DNA of 64,000 nt from Murimonas intestini (GTDB taxonomy: Bacteria; Bacillota; Clostridia; Lachnospirales; Lachnospiraceae): contig QGGY01000018.1 in NCBI GenBank assembly GCA_003148945.1, forward strand, positions 58,437 through 122,436, in the 5' to 3' direction. A program made the position numbers and the translations under genes. Under the pieces are notes generated by a model. The model was not told the DNA's origin. It saw only the letters and a program-made list of their open reading frames with translations, and did not search any database. Below are positions 16,753 through 24,795 of this stretch, piece by piece (within the stretch, counting starts at the first letter, position 1; the number at the start of each line of letters is the position of its first letter).

Positions 16753-18144
16753 ATGAGTGAACTATTCATGTATATATTTAAAAATGCTTTTCAGAATCTC
16801 TTCCGGAATCCAGGGCGGAATCTGATGACAGCCGGAATCTTTCTGTTGATCATCACTATGAGCTGTGTGGCGCTGGTGGTCTGTAATGGTGCCAATGACA
16901 TGGCAAAGCAGTACAAGGACCGACTTAGCACAGAAGTAATCCTGAATGTTAATGAAATGAAGGTAAGCGAAGCATGGGAAAAGGATGAAACATTTAGAAA
17001 GCCAGGGCTTACAGATGAACTGATCCAGAAGATCGCCGCCTCAGGATACCTGAAAAAAACTGTGTACAGCGCTCAGATGGAAGCCGTTGCAGATGATCTG
17101 AAGTATACCGAATCCAATGACTATGGGGATATAGAGATACAGCGGGCAGGCGAGGATCCGGCTAAGACCCGTATCCCACAGTATATCCTCAGTGGTTTCG
17201 AGGATGTAAGCCAGGCTGAACCCTTCCAGAGCGGGCAGGCCAAACTTGCCGAAGGAGGGACTTTCCCAGGGGATGATAATGAATGCCTGATTTCCGATAC
17301 ACTGGCAGAGTTAAACGGCCTGAAACCCGGCGATACCATCCGGGCGAAAAGCATCTATTATACAGACAAACAAGGGAATCCTCTGGAAGAGATGGAACTT
17401 AAGGTCAGCGGCATCTATCACCGGGAATACGGCGAGGGGGAGAAGGACAGCGGCTATGAAATATTTACAAAATATAAGATTCTGACCGACCCGCGCTATA
17501 CTTATGAGCCAGTATTTTATGCGGACTTTTTCCTGAAAAATCCCAGGGATCTGGAGGCCTTTGCCCGGGAAGCCTATGCATCAGGTCTCTCTGAATATTA
17601 TAGCCTGGGCACGGACACAGTTGCCTATGATGCTTTTGTAAAACCTATTGAGCAGATGAGTATTATTGCCATGATTTTCCTGTGTGTGGTCCTGGTGCTG
17701 GGCGCTTCAATACTGCTTATTTTGTCCTCATTGATAGTACGGGAGCGGAAATATGAGATTGGCGTTCTGAGGGCCATGGGCATGAAAAAGAGCAAGGTTG
17801 CAGCCCAGCTGGTCCTGGAATCAGCGCTCATCATGGGTGTCTGCCTGATTATGGGTATTGTCCTGGGCAGCCTGTTCGCCCAGCCTGTCACAGATATGTT
17901 GCTGGCGAACCAGATGTCTCAGGCTCTGGACGGTCCAAGTCTTGCCGGCGGGATGGGGGGCACCTCTTTTGGAGGGCTGGCTACTGACAACAGGCCCATC
18001 ACCCACATCAGCGCTGCACTGGGTCTCACCACCATCATGGAGCTTGTGGGCATTGCCCTGGTTTTAACAGGGGTTGCCGGGGCGGTCAGTGCTGCCTGTG
18101 CAATGAAGTATGAGCCTATGCGCATCCTGCGCGAGAGAAATTGA
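16753..18144 (+). CDS. ABC transporter permease (FtsX/MacB type)
   Basis: A 463-aa permease with an N-terminal transmembrane segment (about residues 22-44), a large extracellular MacB-like core domain (about 50-290, with a DTLAELNGLKPGDTI turn) and three C-terminal membrane segments forming the FtsX domain (about 300-325, 355-385, 430-455). The motif EIGVLRAMGMKKSKVA is typical. Such mechanotransmission transporters act on extracytoplasmic substrates rather than moving them through a pore. An alternative start is Met at 16768. The ATPase gene follows 15 bases downstream. Confidence 0.92.
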   Translation: MSELFMYIFKNAFQNLFRNPGRNLMTAGIFLLIITMSCVALVVCNGANDMAKQYKDRLSTEVILNVNEMKVSEAWEKDETFRKPGLTDELIQKIAASGYLKKTVYSAQMEAVADDLKYTESNDYGDIEIQRAGEDPAKTRIPQYILSGFEDVSQAEPFQSGQAKLAEGGTFPGDDNECLISDTLAELNGLKPGDTIRAKSIYYTDKQGNPLEEMELKVSGIYHREYGEGEKDSGYEIFTKYKILTDPRYTYEPVFYADFFLKNPRDLEAFAREAYASGLSEYYSLGTDTVAYDAFVKPIEQMSIIAMIFLCVVLVLGASILLILSSLIVRERKYEIGVLRAMGMKKSKVAAQLVLESALIMGVCLIMGIVLGSLFAQPVTDMLLANQMSQALDGPSLAGGMGGTSFGGLATDNRPITHISAALGLTTIMELVGIALVLTGVAGAVSAACAMKYEPMRILRERN

Positions 18145-18159
18145 CAGGGAGGAAGTAAC

Positions 18160-18846
18160 ATGGCTGTCTTATCACTTAAAAATGTGGGGTATACCTACGA
18201 AAAAACTACAAAACCGATATTTCAGGGACTAAATGCAGATTTCGAGCGGGGCAAAGTCTACTGTATTGTGGGAAGATCAGGAGCGGGCAAGACTTCCCTG
18301 CTTTCCCTGCTGGCCGGGCTGGATACCTGTACGGAAGGAGCGATCCTGTATGAGGGTGAGGACCTGCGCAGGCTGGACAGGGACGATTACCGGGCGGGAA
18401 AAATAGGCGTTGTCTTCCAGAGCTATAATCTTCTGTTAAATAAAACTGCATTGGAGAATATAGAGCTTTCCATGGCAATCAGCGGTGTCAGCCATAAAAA
18501 TAACCGTTCCTGTGCCCTGGCGCTGTTGGAAAGCGTGGGCATTGATGAGGAGACAGCAGGACGCCGCGTGCTGGGCCTCTCCGGGGGAGAGCAGCAGCGG
18601 GTAGGTATTGCCCGCGCTCTGTCCCACGATCCAAACCTGCTGCTGGCCGATGAACCAAGCGGGAATCTGGACCGGGAGACAGAGAGGGACGTAATGAAGA
18701 TTTTGACCAATCTGGCCCATGTGCAGGACAAATGCGTGATCATTGTGACCCATTCCCAGAAAATTACACGCTGTGCAGATGAGATATGGGGTCTTAACAA
18801 GGGCGGCGGCCTGGTTTATATGGGGAAGGGAGGTGAAGCCGGATGA
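18160..18846 (+). CDS. ABC transporter ATP-binding protein
   Basis: A 228-aa ATPase of the LolD/MacB class: Walker A GRSGAGKTS (about residues 38-46), Q loop VVFQSYNLL, signature LSGGEQQR, Walker B LLLADEPSG and H loop VTHS. It would power the preceding FtsX-like permease. The last bases overlap the start of the CXXC miniprotein (ATGA), pointing to coupled translation across the cluster. Confidence 0.94.
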   Translation: MAVLSLKNVGYTYEKTTKPIFQGLNADFERGKVYCIVGRSGAGKTSLLSLLAGLDTCTEGAILYEGEDLRRLDRDDYRAGKIGVVFQSYNLLLNKTALENIELSMAISGVSHKNNRSCALALLESVGIDEETAGRRVLGLSGGEQQRVGIARALSHDPNLLLADEPSGNLDRETERDVMKILTNLAHVQDKCVIIVTHSQKITRCADEIWGLNKGGGLVYMGKGGEAG

Positions 18847-18989
18847 CAGAAAAAAGGAGACAGTACATCGGCATCGCCTGTCTGGTCCTGGGTCTTTTGT
18901 TCATCGGACTGGGACTGCTCAGGGAGGAGCAGCTGACGGTACTTAAAAAAGCGGCGGCAATCTGCCTGGAATGTATAGGAATTGGCTAG
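18843..18989 (+). CDS. CD1871A-family CXXC miniprotein
   Basis: A 48-aa protein beginning MTEKRRQYIG, with one hydrophobic helix (about residues 9-25) and a C-terminal ICLECIGIG motif carrying the CXXC pair. This matches the small CD1871A-type CXXC membrane proteins of Clostridia, which regularly sit beside a 4Fe-4S membrane protein and a TlpA thiol protein, exactly as here. Its ATG overlaps the ATPase stop codon and the next gene begins 9 bases after its stop. The role is not known; a thiol relay or metal-site partner for its neighbours is a guess from context. Confidence 0.85.
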   Translation: MTEKRRQYIGIACLVLGLLFIGLGLLREEQLTVLKKAAAICLECIGIG

Positions 18990-18998
18990 GAGAGACAT

Positions 18999-19961
18999 AT
19001 GAAAAATAAAGAAAATACGATAAACAAGGGGCCGAAAAAAGGTATCCGCCTCTGGGTGCAGATCATCTTTGCTGCATTGACTAATGGTTATGTAAATGGA
19101 TTTATCCAGTCGAAAATCTATACCGGACCCACGAAAGCAGTCTGTGTGCCAGGCCTTAACTGCTATTCCTGCCCCGGTGCGCTGGGGGCCTGTCCTATAG
19201 GTTCCCTCCAGGCAGTCATCAGCAGCCGGAACTATCAGTTTTCATTCTACATCATCGGTTTTTTAATGGCCATGGGGGCTTTCTGCGGGCGATTCGTCTG
19301 TGGCTTTCTCTGTCCCTTCGGGCTGGTTCAGGATCTGCTGCATAAGATTCCCGTGCCAAAGCTTAAAAAGCTGCCGGGTGAAAAATATCTGAAGTACCTC
19401 AAATATGTGATTTTTGTGGTATTTGTCATGCTGCTTCCAATGTTTGCAGTTAATATAATCGGGCAGGGAAATCCCTGGTTCTGCAAGTGGATCTGTCCTT
19501 CAGGCACTTTACTGGGAGGCATCCCCTTAGTAGCGGGAAATCCTGATTTACAGGCTGCCATAGGCTGGCTGTTTGACTGGAAGGTCTTCCTGCTGGTATC
19601 CATTCTGATACTTTCCATATTTTCCTACCGGCCTTTCTGTAAGTTCCTGTGTCCTTTGGGGGCAGTTTATGGGTTATTTAATCCCATATCTCTCTACCGC
19701 CTGCACCTGGATGAGGACAAATGTGTGGACTGCGGAATATGCAAAAAGACATGCAAGATGGGCATCGATCCCAGAAAGACGCCAAACAGCCCTGAATGCA
19801 TACGCTGCGGCGACTGTGTCCGGGCCTGCCCCAAAGGGGCTATCACAAAAGGTTTAGTTAATGGTAAAAAATCAAAAACAGCGGCCTGCACAGGCGCCTG
19901 TGCTTCCTGTGCCGGAAGCTGCGCCGGGAAATCTGATTTGAAAGAAAAATTTAAAAACTAA
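18999..19961 (+). CDS. NapH/CcoG-like 4Fe-4S membrane protein
   Basis: A 320-aa polytopic membrane protein with about five hydrophobic segments in residues 15-215. It has conserved Cys pairs of the NapH/NosR type (CGFLCPFG, CKWICPSG, CKFLCPLG) and an N-terminal cluster CYSCPGALGACP. The C-terminal soluble part carries two ferredoxin motifs (CVDCGICKKTCKMG and CIRCGDCVRACPKG), followed by a Cys-rich tail (CTGACASCAGSC). Relatives pass electrons between the quinone pool or ferredoxins and periplasmic acceptors. Here it probably feeds electrons outward to the CXXC protein and TlpA. Confidence 0.9.
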   Translation: MKNKENTINKGPKKGIRLWVQIIFAALTNGYVNGFIQSKIYTGPTKAVCVPGLNCYSCPGALGACPIGSLQAVISSRNYQFSFYIIGFLMAMGAFCGRFVCGFLCPFGLVQDLLHKIPVPKLKKLPGEKYLKYLKYVIFVVFVMLLPMFAVNIIGQGNPWFCKWICPSGTLLGGIPLVAGNPDLQAAIGWLFDWKVFLLVSILILSIFSYRPFCKFLCPLGAVYGLFNPISLYRLHLDEDKCVDCGICKKTCKMGIDPRKTPNSPECIRCGDCVRACPKGAITKGLVNGKKSKTAACTGACASCAGSCAGKSDLKEKFKN

Positions 19962-20008
19962 CATTGCAATTTAACATACAAACTGCGAACTAATGAAAGG
20001 AAAATATT

Positions 20009-21265
20009 ATGAAAAAATTATTGACATTATTTCTGGCCTTAGGCCTGACAGTTTCCCTTACTGCCTGCGGCAGTCCCTCTGCTGCTTCCTCTTCCTCATC
20101 TGAGCCTGTGTCGGAGGTGAGCAAAGGCCCGGCGCCGGATGTAAACGACATAGTGAAAGAGGATACCGTAACTGATGAAGAGCAGGAAATGATGGACCGC
20201 AGTGTCCGCTTTACAAAGGATAAGCTCCTCAGCTACGATACATGGAAGAAAGTGATGGAACTGCCTGGTGTGGACTGCCCTGACCACATTTCGGGATATA
20301 TAGATGATGTAGCTCTGGGAGATACGAAAGACATGCTTCTAAGCGGCGAACCGGAACTGGAGGAAAACGGACTTTTTGTCACTTATGAACTCACAGAGGG
20401 AAAGGTTCCCGCTGACGGTTCCACAGGAGGCTGTGTGATCCCGGCATCCATGGCTAAGGATATGGGAAAAAAGGTGGGAGATAAAGTGACTCTGGATACT
20501 CCGCTGGGCAAAGCGGAATATGAAATCACAGGACTGTACGGCTACAGCGAAAAAGGCAAGGTAGGAGGACTCACTGAGGAGAATTCACCTTTGTATGAAA
20601 TTTTCGTTACACCTGAAGATATAGTGAAGCTCACAGGTACAAGCAAAGACGGCTATTTCCTTGGCGATACAGTCACCTGCTCCACTGCCGAGGAGGCACA
20701 AAAACTGGTTGAGCAGGCTTCGGCAATTCTGAAGGATTACGGCGCCAAAGCAATGCTGGCAAGTGATTCCAGCGCAGAGTTGAGCTACGCAGACAGTGAT
20801 GAACTGTTCCAGAATGTTGCACTGGATGGAACAGACCTGGACGGTAATCCCCTGCCGGAAGATTTGCTTGCCAAAGGCGGTGTCACAATGGTGAATGTAT
20901 GGGCAACCTTCTGCAATCCCTGCCTGGCGGAAATGCCCCATCTGGAAGAGCTGAGCAAAGAATTTGCCGCTTCAGGTAAAAATTTTAAAGTTGTGGGTGT
21001 AGCAGCTGATGTAATAAACGACAAGGGGGAGGTCGGGCAGGAACAGCTGGATCTGGCAAAAGAGATTGTGGAAAAGACAGGCGTAAAATATACAAACATC
21101 ATTCCAGGAGAGAAACTGCAGTCTGAAACTCTGTCAAATGTGACAGCCTTCCCCACCAGTTTTTTCCTCAATGATAAGGGAGAGGTGATCAAAACTGTAA
21201 TGGGTGCCACCACCAAAGAGGACTGGGTGAAAATAGCCGATGAGCTTCTGGAAAGTATTAAATAA
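20009..21265 (+). CDS. TlpA-like thioredoxin lipoprotein with permease-like ectodomain
   Basis: A 418-aa predicted lipoprotein (lipobox LTAC at residues 17-20, then a Ser-rich linker). The C-terminal third (about 280-418) is a TlpA/ResA thioredoxin fold with the redox pair Cys302-Cys305 in FCNPCLAEMPH and a cis-Pro region (AFPTSFF). The middle (about 75-245) is not thioredoxin: it has GGCVIPASMAKDMGKKVGD, EYEITGLYGYS and LYEIFVTPEDI, in the same order as matching segments of the extracellular core domain of the permease at 16753. The fusion ties thiol chemistry to the ABC exporter. It closes the cluster and is followed by a long stem-loop. Confidence 0.88.
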   Translation: MKKLLTLFLALGLTVSLTACGSPSAASSSSSEPVSEVSKGPAPDVNDIVKEDTVTDEEQEMMDRSVRFTKDKLLSYDTWKKVMELPGVDCPDHISGYIDDVALGDTKDMLLSGEPELEENGLFVTYELTEGKVPADGSTGGCVIPASMAKDMGKKVGDKVTLDTPLGKAEYEITGLYGYSEKGKVGGLTEENSPLYEIFVTPEDIVKLTGTSKDGYFLGDTVTCSTAEEAQKLVEQASAILKDYGAKAMLASDSSAELSYADSDELFQNVALDGTDLDGNPLPEDLLAKGGVTMVNVWATFCNPCLAEMPHLEELSKEFAASGKNFKVVGVAADVINDKGEVGQEQLDLAKEIVEKTGVKYTNIIPGEKLQSETLSNVTAFPTSFFLNDKGEVIKTVMGATTKEDWVKIADELLESIK

Positions 21266-21287
21266 GCCATAAATGAATTACATATAC

Positions 21288-21396
21288 AAAAAAGCAGGAC
21301 CACATATTCTGATATGCTCCCTGTCAAGCAGATTTTGATTATTTACCTTGTCTGCTTAAGGGGGGCATATCACACGTATGAGGTCCTGCTTTTTTG
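21288..21396. terminator. Long nested stem-loop between convergent genes
   Basis: Three nested inverted repeats share one axis: AAAAAAGCAGGACC (21288-21301) with GGTCCTGCTTTTTT (21382-21395), ATATGCTCCC (21312-21321) with GGGGGCATAT (21361-21370), and AAGCAGA (21326-21332) with TCTGCTT (21351-21357). The A and T runs at the ends make it a terminator in both directions. Its 109-base length and layered structure are more than termination needs, so a small mobile hairpin element is also possible. Confidence 0.75.
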
Positions 21397-21411
21397 TGAT
21401 GCATGGAACAT

Positions 21412-22101
21412 TCAGGCTCCTTCTCCTTTTTCAGGAGTGAAGGTATGCATAATGAATTCCACGATCCGGCCGCTTACCGGAAGAAATATCTGGGCTACCG
21501 GGCCAACCAGAAATGCGCAGATAATGGTTCCGATATTCAGGGCTCCCCCAAGCAGAAATCCCACAGCCACAAAGCACACGTCTGTACCAATACGGGTGGG
21601 GCCAAACGCAAAGTGCAGCTTGTCACTGATAACAATCGCCACCAGGTCATTGGGTCCTACACCCGCGTCAGATTTCATCACTATGGTCATGCCAAAGGCC
21701 AGGATCACACAGCCTGCAGCCAGAGTTATAATCCTGATAATAAAGGGATTTCCTGAATTGACGATACCATTCAGAAGCCCCGTAAAGAAGTCAATTATAG
21801 GGCCGCCGCAGATCATACACACAATAGTGCCAAGCTTAATATAGCTCCTGTCAGTTATCAGCAGCACTATAATAATGAGAAAACATATTGCCATATGAGT
21901 ATACCCGTGGGTAAGAAACGCCCACCCGGACAGGCTCTTTGTTGTCCTGAAAATACCCTGCACGAGTACATTAAAAGGATCAGCCCCCAGATCAGCCAGA
22001 AGAAACAGGGTGACTCCCAGATGTGCAACTGTCAGTCCGGCAAGAAGAATAACCAGCCGCAATATAGTCTCTTTTAATCCTTTTTTCATTAAGATCTCCA
22101 T
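21412..22101 (-). CDS. YczE/YitT-type membrane protein (DUF6198-like)
   Basis: A 229-aa membrane protein with about five or six hydrophobic segments, resembling the YczE/YyaS/YitT group (motifs LGADPFNVL near residue 35 and GVGPNDLVAIVIS near 145, which repeat each other in the two halves). Substrate and mechanism are unknown. Start could be 22101 or the Met four codons later. Its leader can form a strong hairpin (22113-22151). Confidence 0.78.
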   Translation of the reverse strand: MEILMKKGLKETILRLVILLAGLTVAHLGVTLFLLADLGADPFNVLVQGIFRTTKSLSGWAFLTHGYTHMAICFLIIIVLLITDRSYIKLGTIVCMICGGPIIDFFTGLLNGIVNSGNPFIIRIITLAAGCVILAFGMTIVMKSDAGVGPNDLVAIVISDKLHFAFGPTRIGTDVCFVAVGFLLGGALNIGTIICAFLVGPVAQIFLPVSGRIVEFIMHTFTPEKGEGA

Positions 22102-22112
22102 TTCTTCCGAAG

Positions 22113-22151
22113 GCGCCTGATGTAAAGCAGTGATGCAAAATCATAAGGCGC
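22113..22151 (-). other. Leader hairpin upstream of the YczE-like gene
   Basis: GCGCCTGATG (22113-22122) pairs with CATAAGGCGC (22142-22151) with one mismatch, and the loop holds an inner GCA/TGC pairing. There is no T run, so it is not a terminator. It lies 12 bases upstream of the start, where it could affect ribosome access. No known riboswitch class was recognised. Confidence 0.4.
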
Positions 22152-22155
22152 TAAT

Positions 22156-22179
22156 TATTCAGCAGGTCTGTGCATTTAC
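22156..22179 (+). repeat. Duplicated upstream element A, copy 1
   Basis: A 24-base stretch starting TATTCAGCAG and ending ATTTAC recurs at 23143-23166 with 22 of 24 positions identical. The copies flank the double-MerR gene. Confidence 0.65.
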
Positions 22180-22302
22180 TGCACAATTATTAATATTTTA
22201 TCATATGTGGGGGGAGGAGGCAATAGAATCATCTTACAGGTCTGCCTTCTTCTTAAGTGTCAGGGGAAAATGGGTATTTCCAGAAAACACCTAATTTACC
22301 TC

Positions 22303-22355
22303 TTGTATATTTTGTTTTTTCTAAATATAATATAACCCTACATTAAAACACCAGA
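22303..22355 (+). promoter_or_regulatory. Promoter and probable operator of the double-MerR gene
   Basis: A -35 TTGTAT (22303-22308), 17-base spacer and -10 TATAAT (22326-22331) precede the gene. Immediately downstream, at the expected transcription start, is a 22-base element AACCCT...ACACCAGA (22334-22355), repeated at 23185-23206 before the ABC genes with 19 of 22 matches. The position over the start site suits repression. A second TATAAT lies at 22371-22376. Confidence 0.55.
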
Positions 22356-22403
22356 CTTTTAATCATTGCTATAATCTTATTGAGAACAGGAGGCATATTG
22401 ATA

Positions 22404-23141
22404 ATGAATACATATAAGACAACAGAAATCGCAAATATTATCGGTATCCACCCTAACACTGTAAGGTTATATGAAAAGTTAGGATTAATACCAGAAGCAA
22501 GACGTAAAGAAAACGGGTACCGGATATTTACGGATCTTCATATTGAACAATTCCGTTTGGCTCGTGCTGCTCTAAAGGTTGAAATATTACAAAATGGGCT
22601 GAGGAAAAAAGCCATGAACATAATTAAAGTTTCTGCAGCAGGAAATTTTGATAAGGCTCTCATACTGACGGATGAATACCTTTCACAGTTGGAGCAAGAA
22701 AAGAATAATGCAGAAGAAGCTATAAAAATTGTTGAAGAGCTTTTAGACGGAAAAAGCCAGTCAAATGGACTGTTGCTGAAGCGCAGGGAAGTTTCTGAAT
22801 ACCTAGGCATTACAATGGATACTTTAAGAAATTGGGAATTGAACGGCCTGTTAAGAGTAAAAAGAAAGTCTAATGGATATCGTGTTTACACAAGTGATGA
22901 TATAAGGAGACTGCGGATTATCCGGGCATTGAGATGTGCGAATTATTCACTGGCTTCTATACTGCGTATGCTGAATGCCGTATCTGTTGATCCGGATATA
23001 GATATAAAAGATGTTATCGGCAGGCCAGAAGAAAGTGAAGATATTATTACCGCTTGTGATAAACTTCTTTTATCGCTGCATGACGCTAAGGAAAATGCAC
23101 TATTTATGAAAAGTACTTTAGAAAATATGAAAGAAACGTAA
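22404..23141 (+). CDS. Regulator with two MerR-type DNA-binding domains
   Basis: A 245-aa protein with two MerR helix-turn-helix modules in tandem: residues about 3-70 (TTEIANIIGIHPNTVRLYEK, ENGYRIFT) and about 125-190 (LLLKRREVSEYLGITMDTLRNWE, SNGYRVYT). A coiled-coil segment (about 85-118, LEQEKNNAEEAIKIVEE) joins them and would normally mediate dimerisation. No separate effector domain is present. The start was set at 22404 because AGGAGG precedes it by about ten bases. It is followed by an ABC-2 exporter, its likely target. MerR proteins usually have one DNA-binding domain, so one chain may do the work of a dimer. Confidence 0.88.
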   Translation: MNTYKTTEIANIIGIHPNTVRLYEKLGLIPEARRKENGYRIFTDLHIEQFRLARAALKVEILQNGLRKKAMNIIKVSAAGNFDKALILTDEYLSQLEQEKNNAEEAIKIVEELLDGKSQSNGLLLKRREVSEYLGITMDTLRNWELNGLLRVKRKSNGYRVYTSDDIRRLRIIRALRCANYSLASILRMLNAVSVDPDIDIKDVIGRPEESEDIITACDKLLLSLHDAKENALFMKSTLENMKET

Positions 23142-23142
23142 C

Positions 23143-23166
23143 TATTCAGCAGATCTGTGTATTTAC
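23143..23166 (+). repeat. Duplicated upstream element A, copy 2
   Basis: Matches 22156-22179 (22 of 24 bases). It is followed 19 bases later by the second copy of the AACCCT...CACCAGA element, whereas in the first copy the gap is about 155 bases. Confidence 0.65.
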
Positions 23167-23184
23167 AAAGAAACTTATAAATCA

Positions 23185-23229
23185 AACCCTCCATTTTAAC
23201 ACCAGAGTTTTTTCTGGTGTTATTATTTT
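23185..23229 (+). promoter_or_regulatory. Second operator copy and hairpin before the ABC exporter
   Basis: The AACCCT...CACCAGA element (23185-23206) overlaps a stem-loop, AACACCAGA (23198-23206) with TCTGGTGTT (23213-23221), trailed by a T-rich stretch. It may be the terminator of the regulator gene, an attenuator, and a protein-binding site at once. Confidence 0.5.
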
Positions 23230-23254
23230 GCCATAAAATAAAGGAGGTATGCGA

Positions 23255-23986
23255 GTGGACGCAGCAATCAAGGTTGAGAATTTAAAAAAATCATATGGAA
23301 ATATCACAGTACTTAATGATGTCAATATTTCTGTAAAAAGGGGTGAAGTCTTTGGGCTTCTTGGTGCAAATGGAGCTGGTAAAAGCACTGCTATCGAATG
23401 TATCTTAGGAACAAGGAAACCTGACAAGGGAAGAGTACGTATCCTTGGTATGGATCCTGCTGAGGACAGAAAGAAGCTGTTTGAAAATGTAGGGGTCCAA
23501 TTTCAGGAGTCCAGCTGCCAGGATAACATTCTGGTATCTGAATTGTGTGAGGAAACTCAGTGTCTTTACAAGGATACTGCTGATTACAAGGCATTATTAG
23601 GGCAGTTTGGATTATCTGAAAAAATAAAGAGTCCGGTGTCAGCGTTATCGGGAGGGCAGAAGCAAAGGTTATTTATTGTTTTATCTCTGATTCCCAATCC
23701 GAAGGTTGTCTTTTTAGATGAATTGACAACGGGACTGGATACAAAGGCACGCCGTGATGTGTGGAAATGCTTGTCACAGCTGAAAGAAAAGGGATTAACT
23801 ATTTTTTTAACTTCTCATTTTATGGATGAGGTGGAAGCCCTTTGTGATAAGATCATGATATTGAAAAAAGGAAACGCCGTATTCTCCGGCACAATTAAAG
23901 AAGCAGTGGAAAACAGCCCTTATAAAAACTTTGAAGATGTTTATCTTTGGTATGCGGAGGAGGAAACAGCAGATGAAAACATTTAA
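23255..23986 (+). CDS. ABC transporter ATP-binding protein (drug-export type)
   Basis: A 243-aa ATPase of the CcmA/DrrA class: Walker A GANGAGKST (about residues 39-47), signature LSGGQKQR, Walker B VVFLDELTTGLD and H loop TSH. The start is the GTG at 23255, seven bases after AGGAGG; the ATG at 23249 is too close to that site. The C-terminus overlaps the permease start by 14 bases. With the permease it forms an ABC-2 exporter of the kind often used for drugs, bacteriocins or lipids. Confidence 0.92.
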   Translation: MDAAIKVENLKKSYGNITVLNDVNISVKRGEVFGLLGANGAGKSTAIECILGTRKPDKGRVRILGMDPAEDRKKLFENVGVQFQESSCQDNILVSELCEETQCLYKDTADYKALLGQFGLSEKIKSPVSALSGGQKQRLFIVLSLIPNPKVVFLDELTTGLDTKARRDVWKCLSQLKEKGLTIFLTSHFMDEVEALCDKIMILKKGNAVFSGTIKEAVENSPYKNFEDVYLWYAEEETADENI

Positions 23987-24716
23987 AACTATGCTCAAAA
24001 CAGAATTAAAGCTATCTTTTAGAGGAATGGATATGTTTATTTTTGCTATCTGTATACCTGTGGCAGTTATTGTTCTGTTGGGAATCATTTATGGAAATAA
24101 ACCAGCATTTGAGGGAGCGGAATATACATTCTTACAACAATCATTCGGCGCTGTATCTACGATTGCCATTGGTGCCGGCGGTTTGATGGGATTACCGCTG
24201 GTTGTATCTGACTACAGAAACCGAAAGATTTTAAAAAGGTTTAAAGTTACACCTGTGAGGCCTGTTGTAATTTTACTGGTGGAGGTAACGATTTATTCCA
24301 TCTATGCTCTGGCATCCTTAGCACTTATCTACATTACAGCATTTTGTTTTTTTGATTTTAGAATGGTGGGTTCTTTTGCAGAATTTTTACTATCATTTTT
24401 ACTGGTTATGTTGTCAATGTTCAGTATTGGCATGATGGTGGGGGGCATTGCGCCTAACATAAAGATGGCAGGTACAATAGCCAGTATTTTGTATTTTCCA
24501 ATGCTGATCTTCTCCGGGGCAACTTTGCCCTATGAGATCATGCCTGCTGTACTGCAGAGAGTTGCTGATATACTCCCATTGACCCAAGGCATTAAGCTGT
24601 TAAAAGGAACGTCTTTAGACCTTCCCCTAGACAATATCTTTTTCCCTGTTGTTTTGATGGTAATTATAATTATAGTATGTACCGGGATATCTCTTAAATT
24701 CTTTAGGTGGGAGTAA
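23973..24716 (+). CDS. ABC-2 type permease
   Basis: A 247-aa permease with six predicted membrane segments and the ABC-2 C-terminal pattern (FSGATLPYEIMPAVLQRVADILPLT around residues 180-204). The ATG at 23973 has GGAGGAGG upstream inside the ATPase gene. It is the last gene before the left end of the accessory island, 50 bases from the direct repeat at 24767. Confidence 0.9.
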   Translation: MKTFKTMLKTELKLSFRGMDMFIFAICIPVAVIVLLGIIYGNKPAFEGAEYTFLQQSFGAVSTIAIGAGGLMGLPLVVSDYRNRKILKRFKVTPVRPVVILLVEVTIYSIYALASLALIYITAFCFFDFRMVGSFAEFLLSFLLVMLSMFSIGMMVGGIAPNIKMAGTIASILYFPMLIFSGATLPYEIMPAVLQRVADILPLTQGIKLLKGTSLDLPLDNIFFPVVLMVIIIIVCTGISLKFFRWE

Positions 24717-24766
24717 TCCATGGAAACTGTATTTCCTGAGATTTGATGATACCAGCAGCAAATGTT

Positions 24767-24784
24767 GGTGTCAAATTGGTGTCA
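24767..24784 (+). repeat. Left 18-bp direct repeat (putative att)
   Basis: GGTGTCAAATTGGTGTCA, identical to 35705-35722. It contains two GGTGTCA heptamers 11 bases apart. Confidence 0.75.
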
Positions 24785-24795
24785 GACCAATATTT

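Noticed and set aside
22113..22151. A known riboswitch in the leader of the YczE-like gene
   Set aside because: Only a simple hairpin is visible; no conserved aptamer sequence of a known class was recognised.
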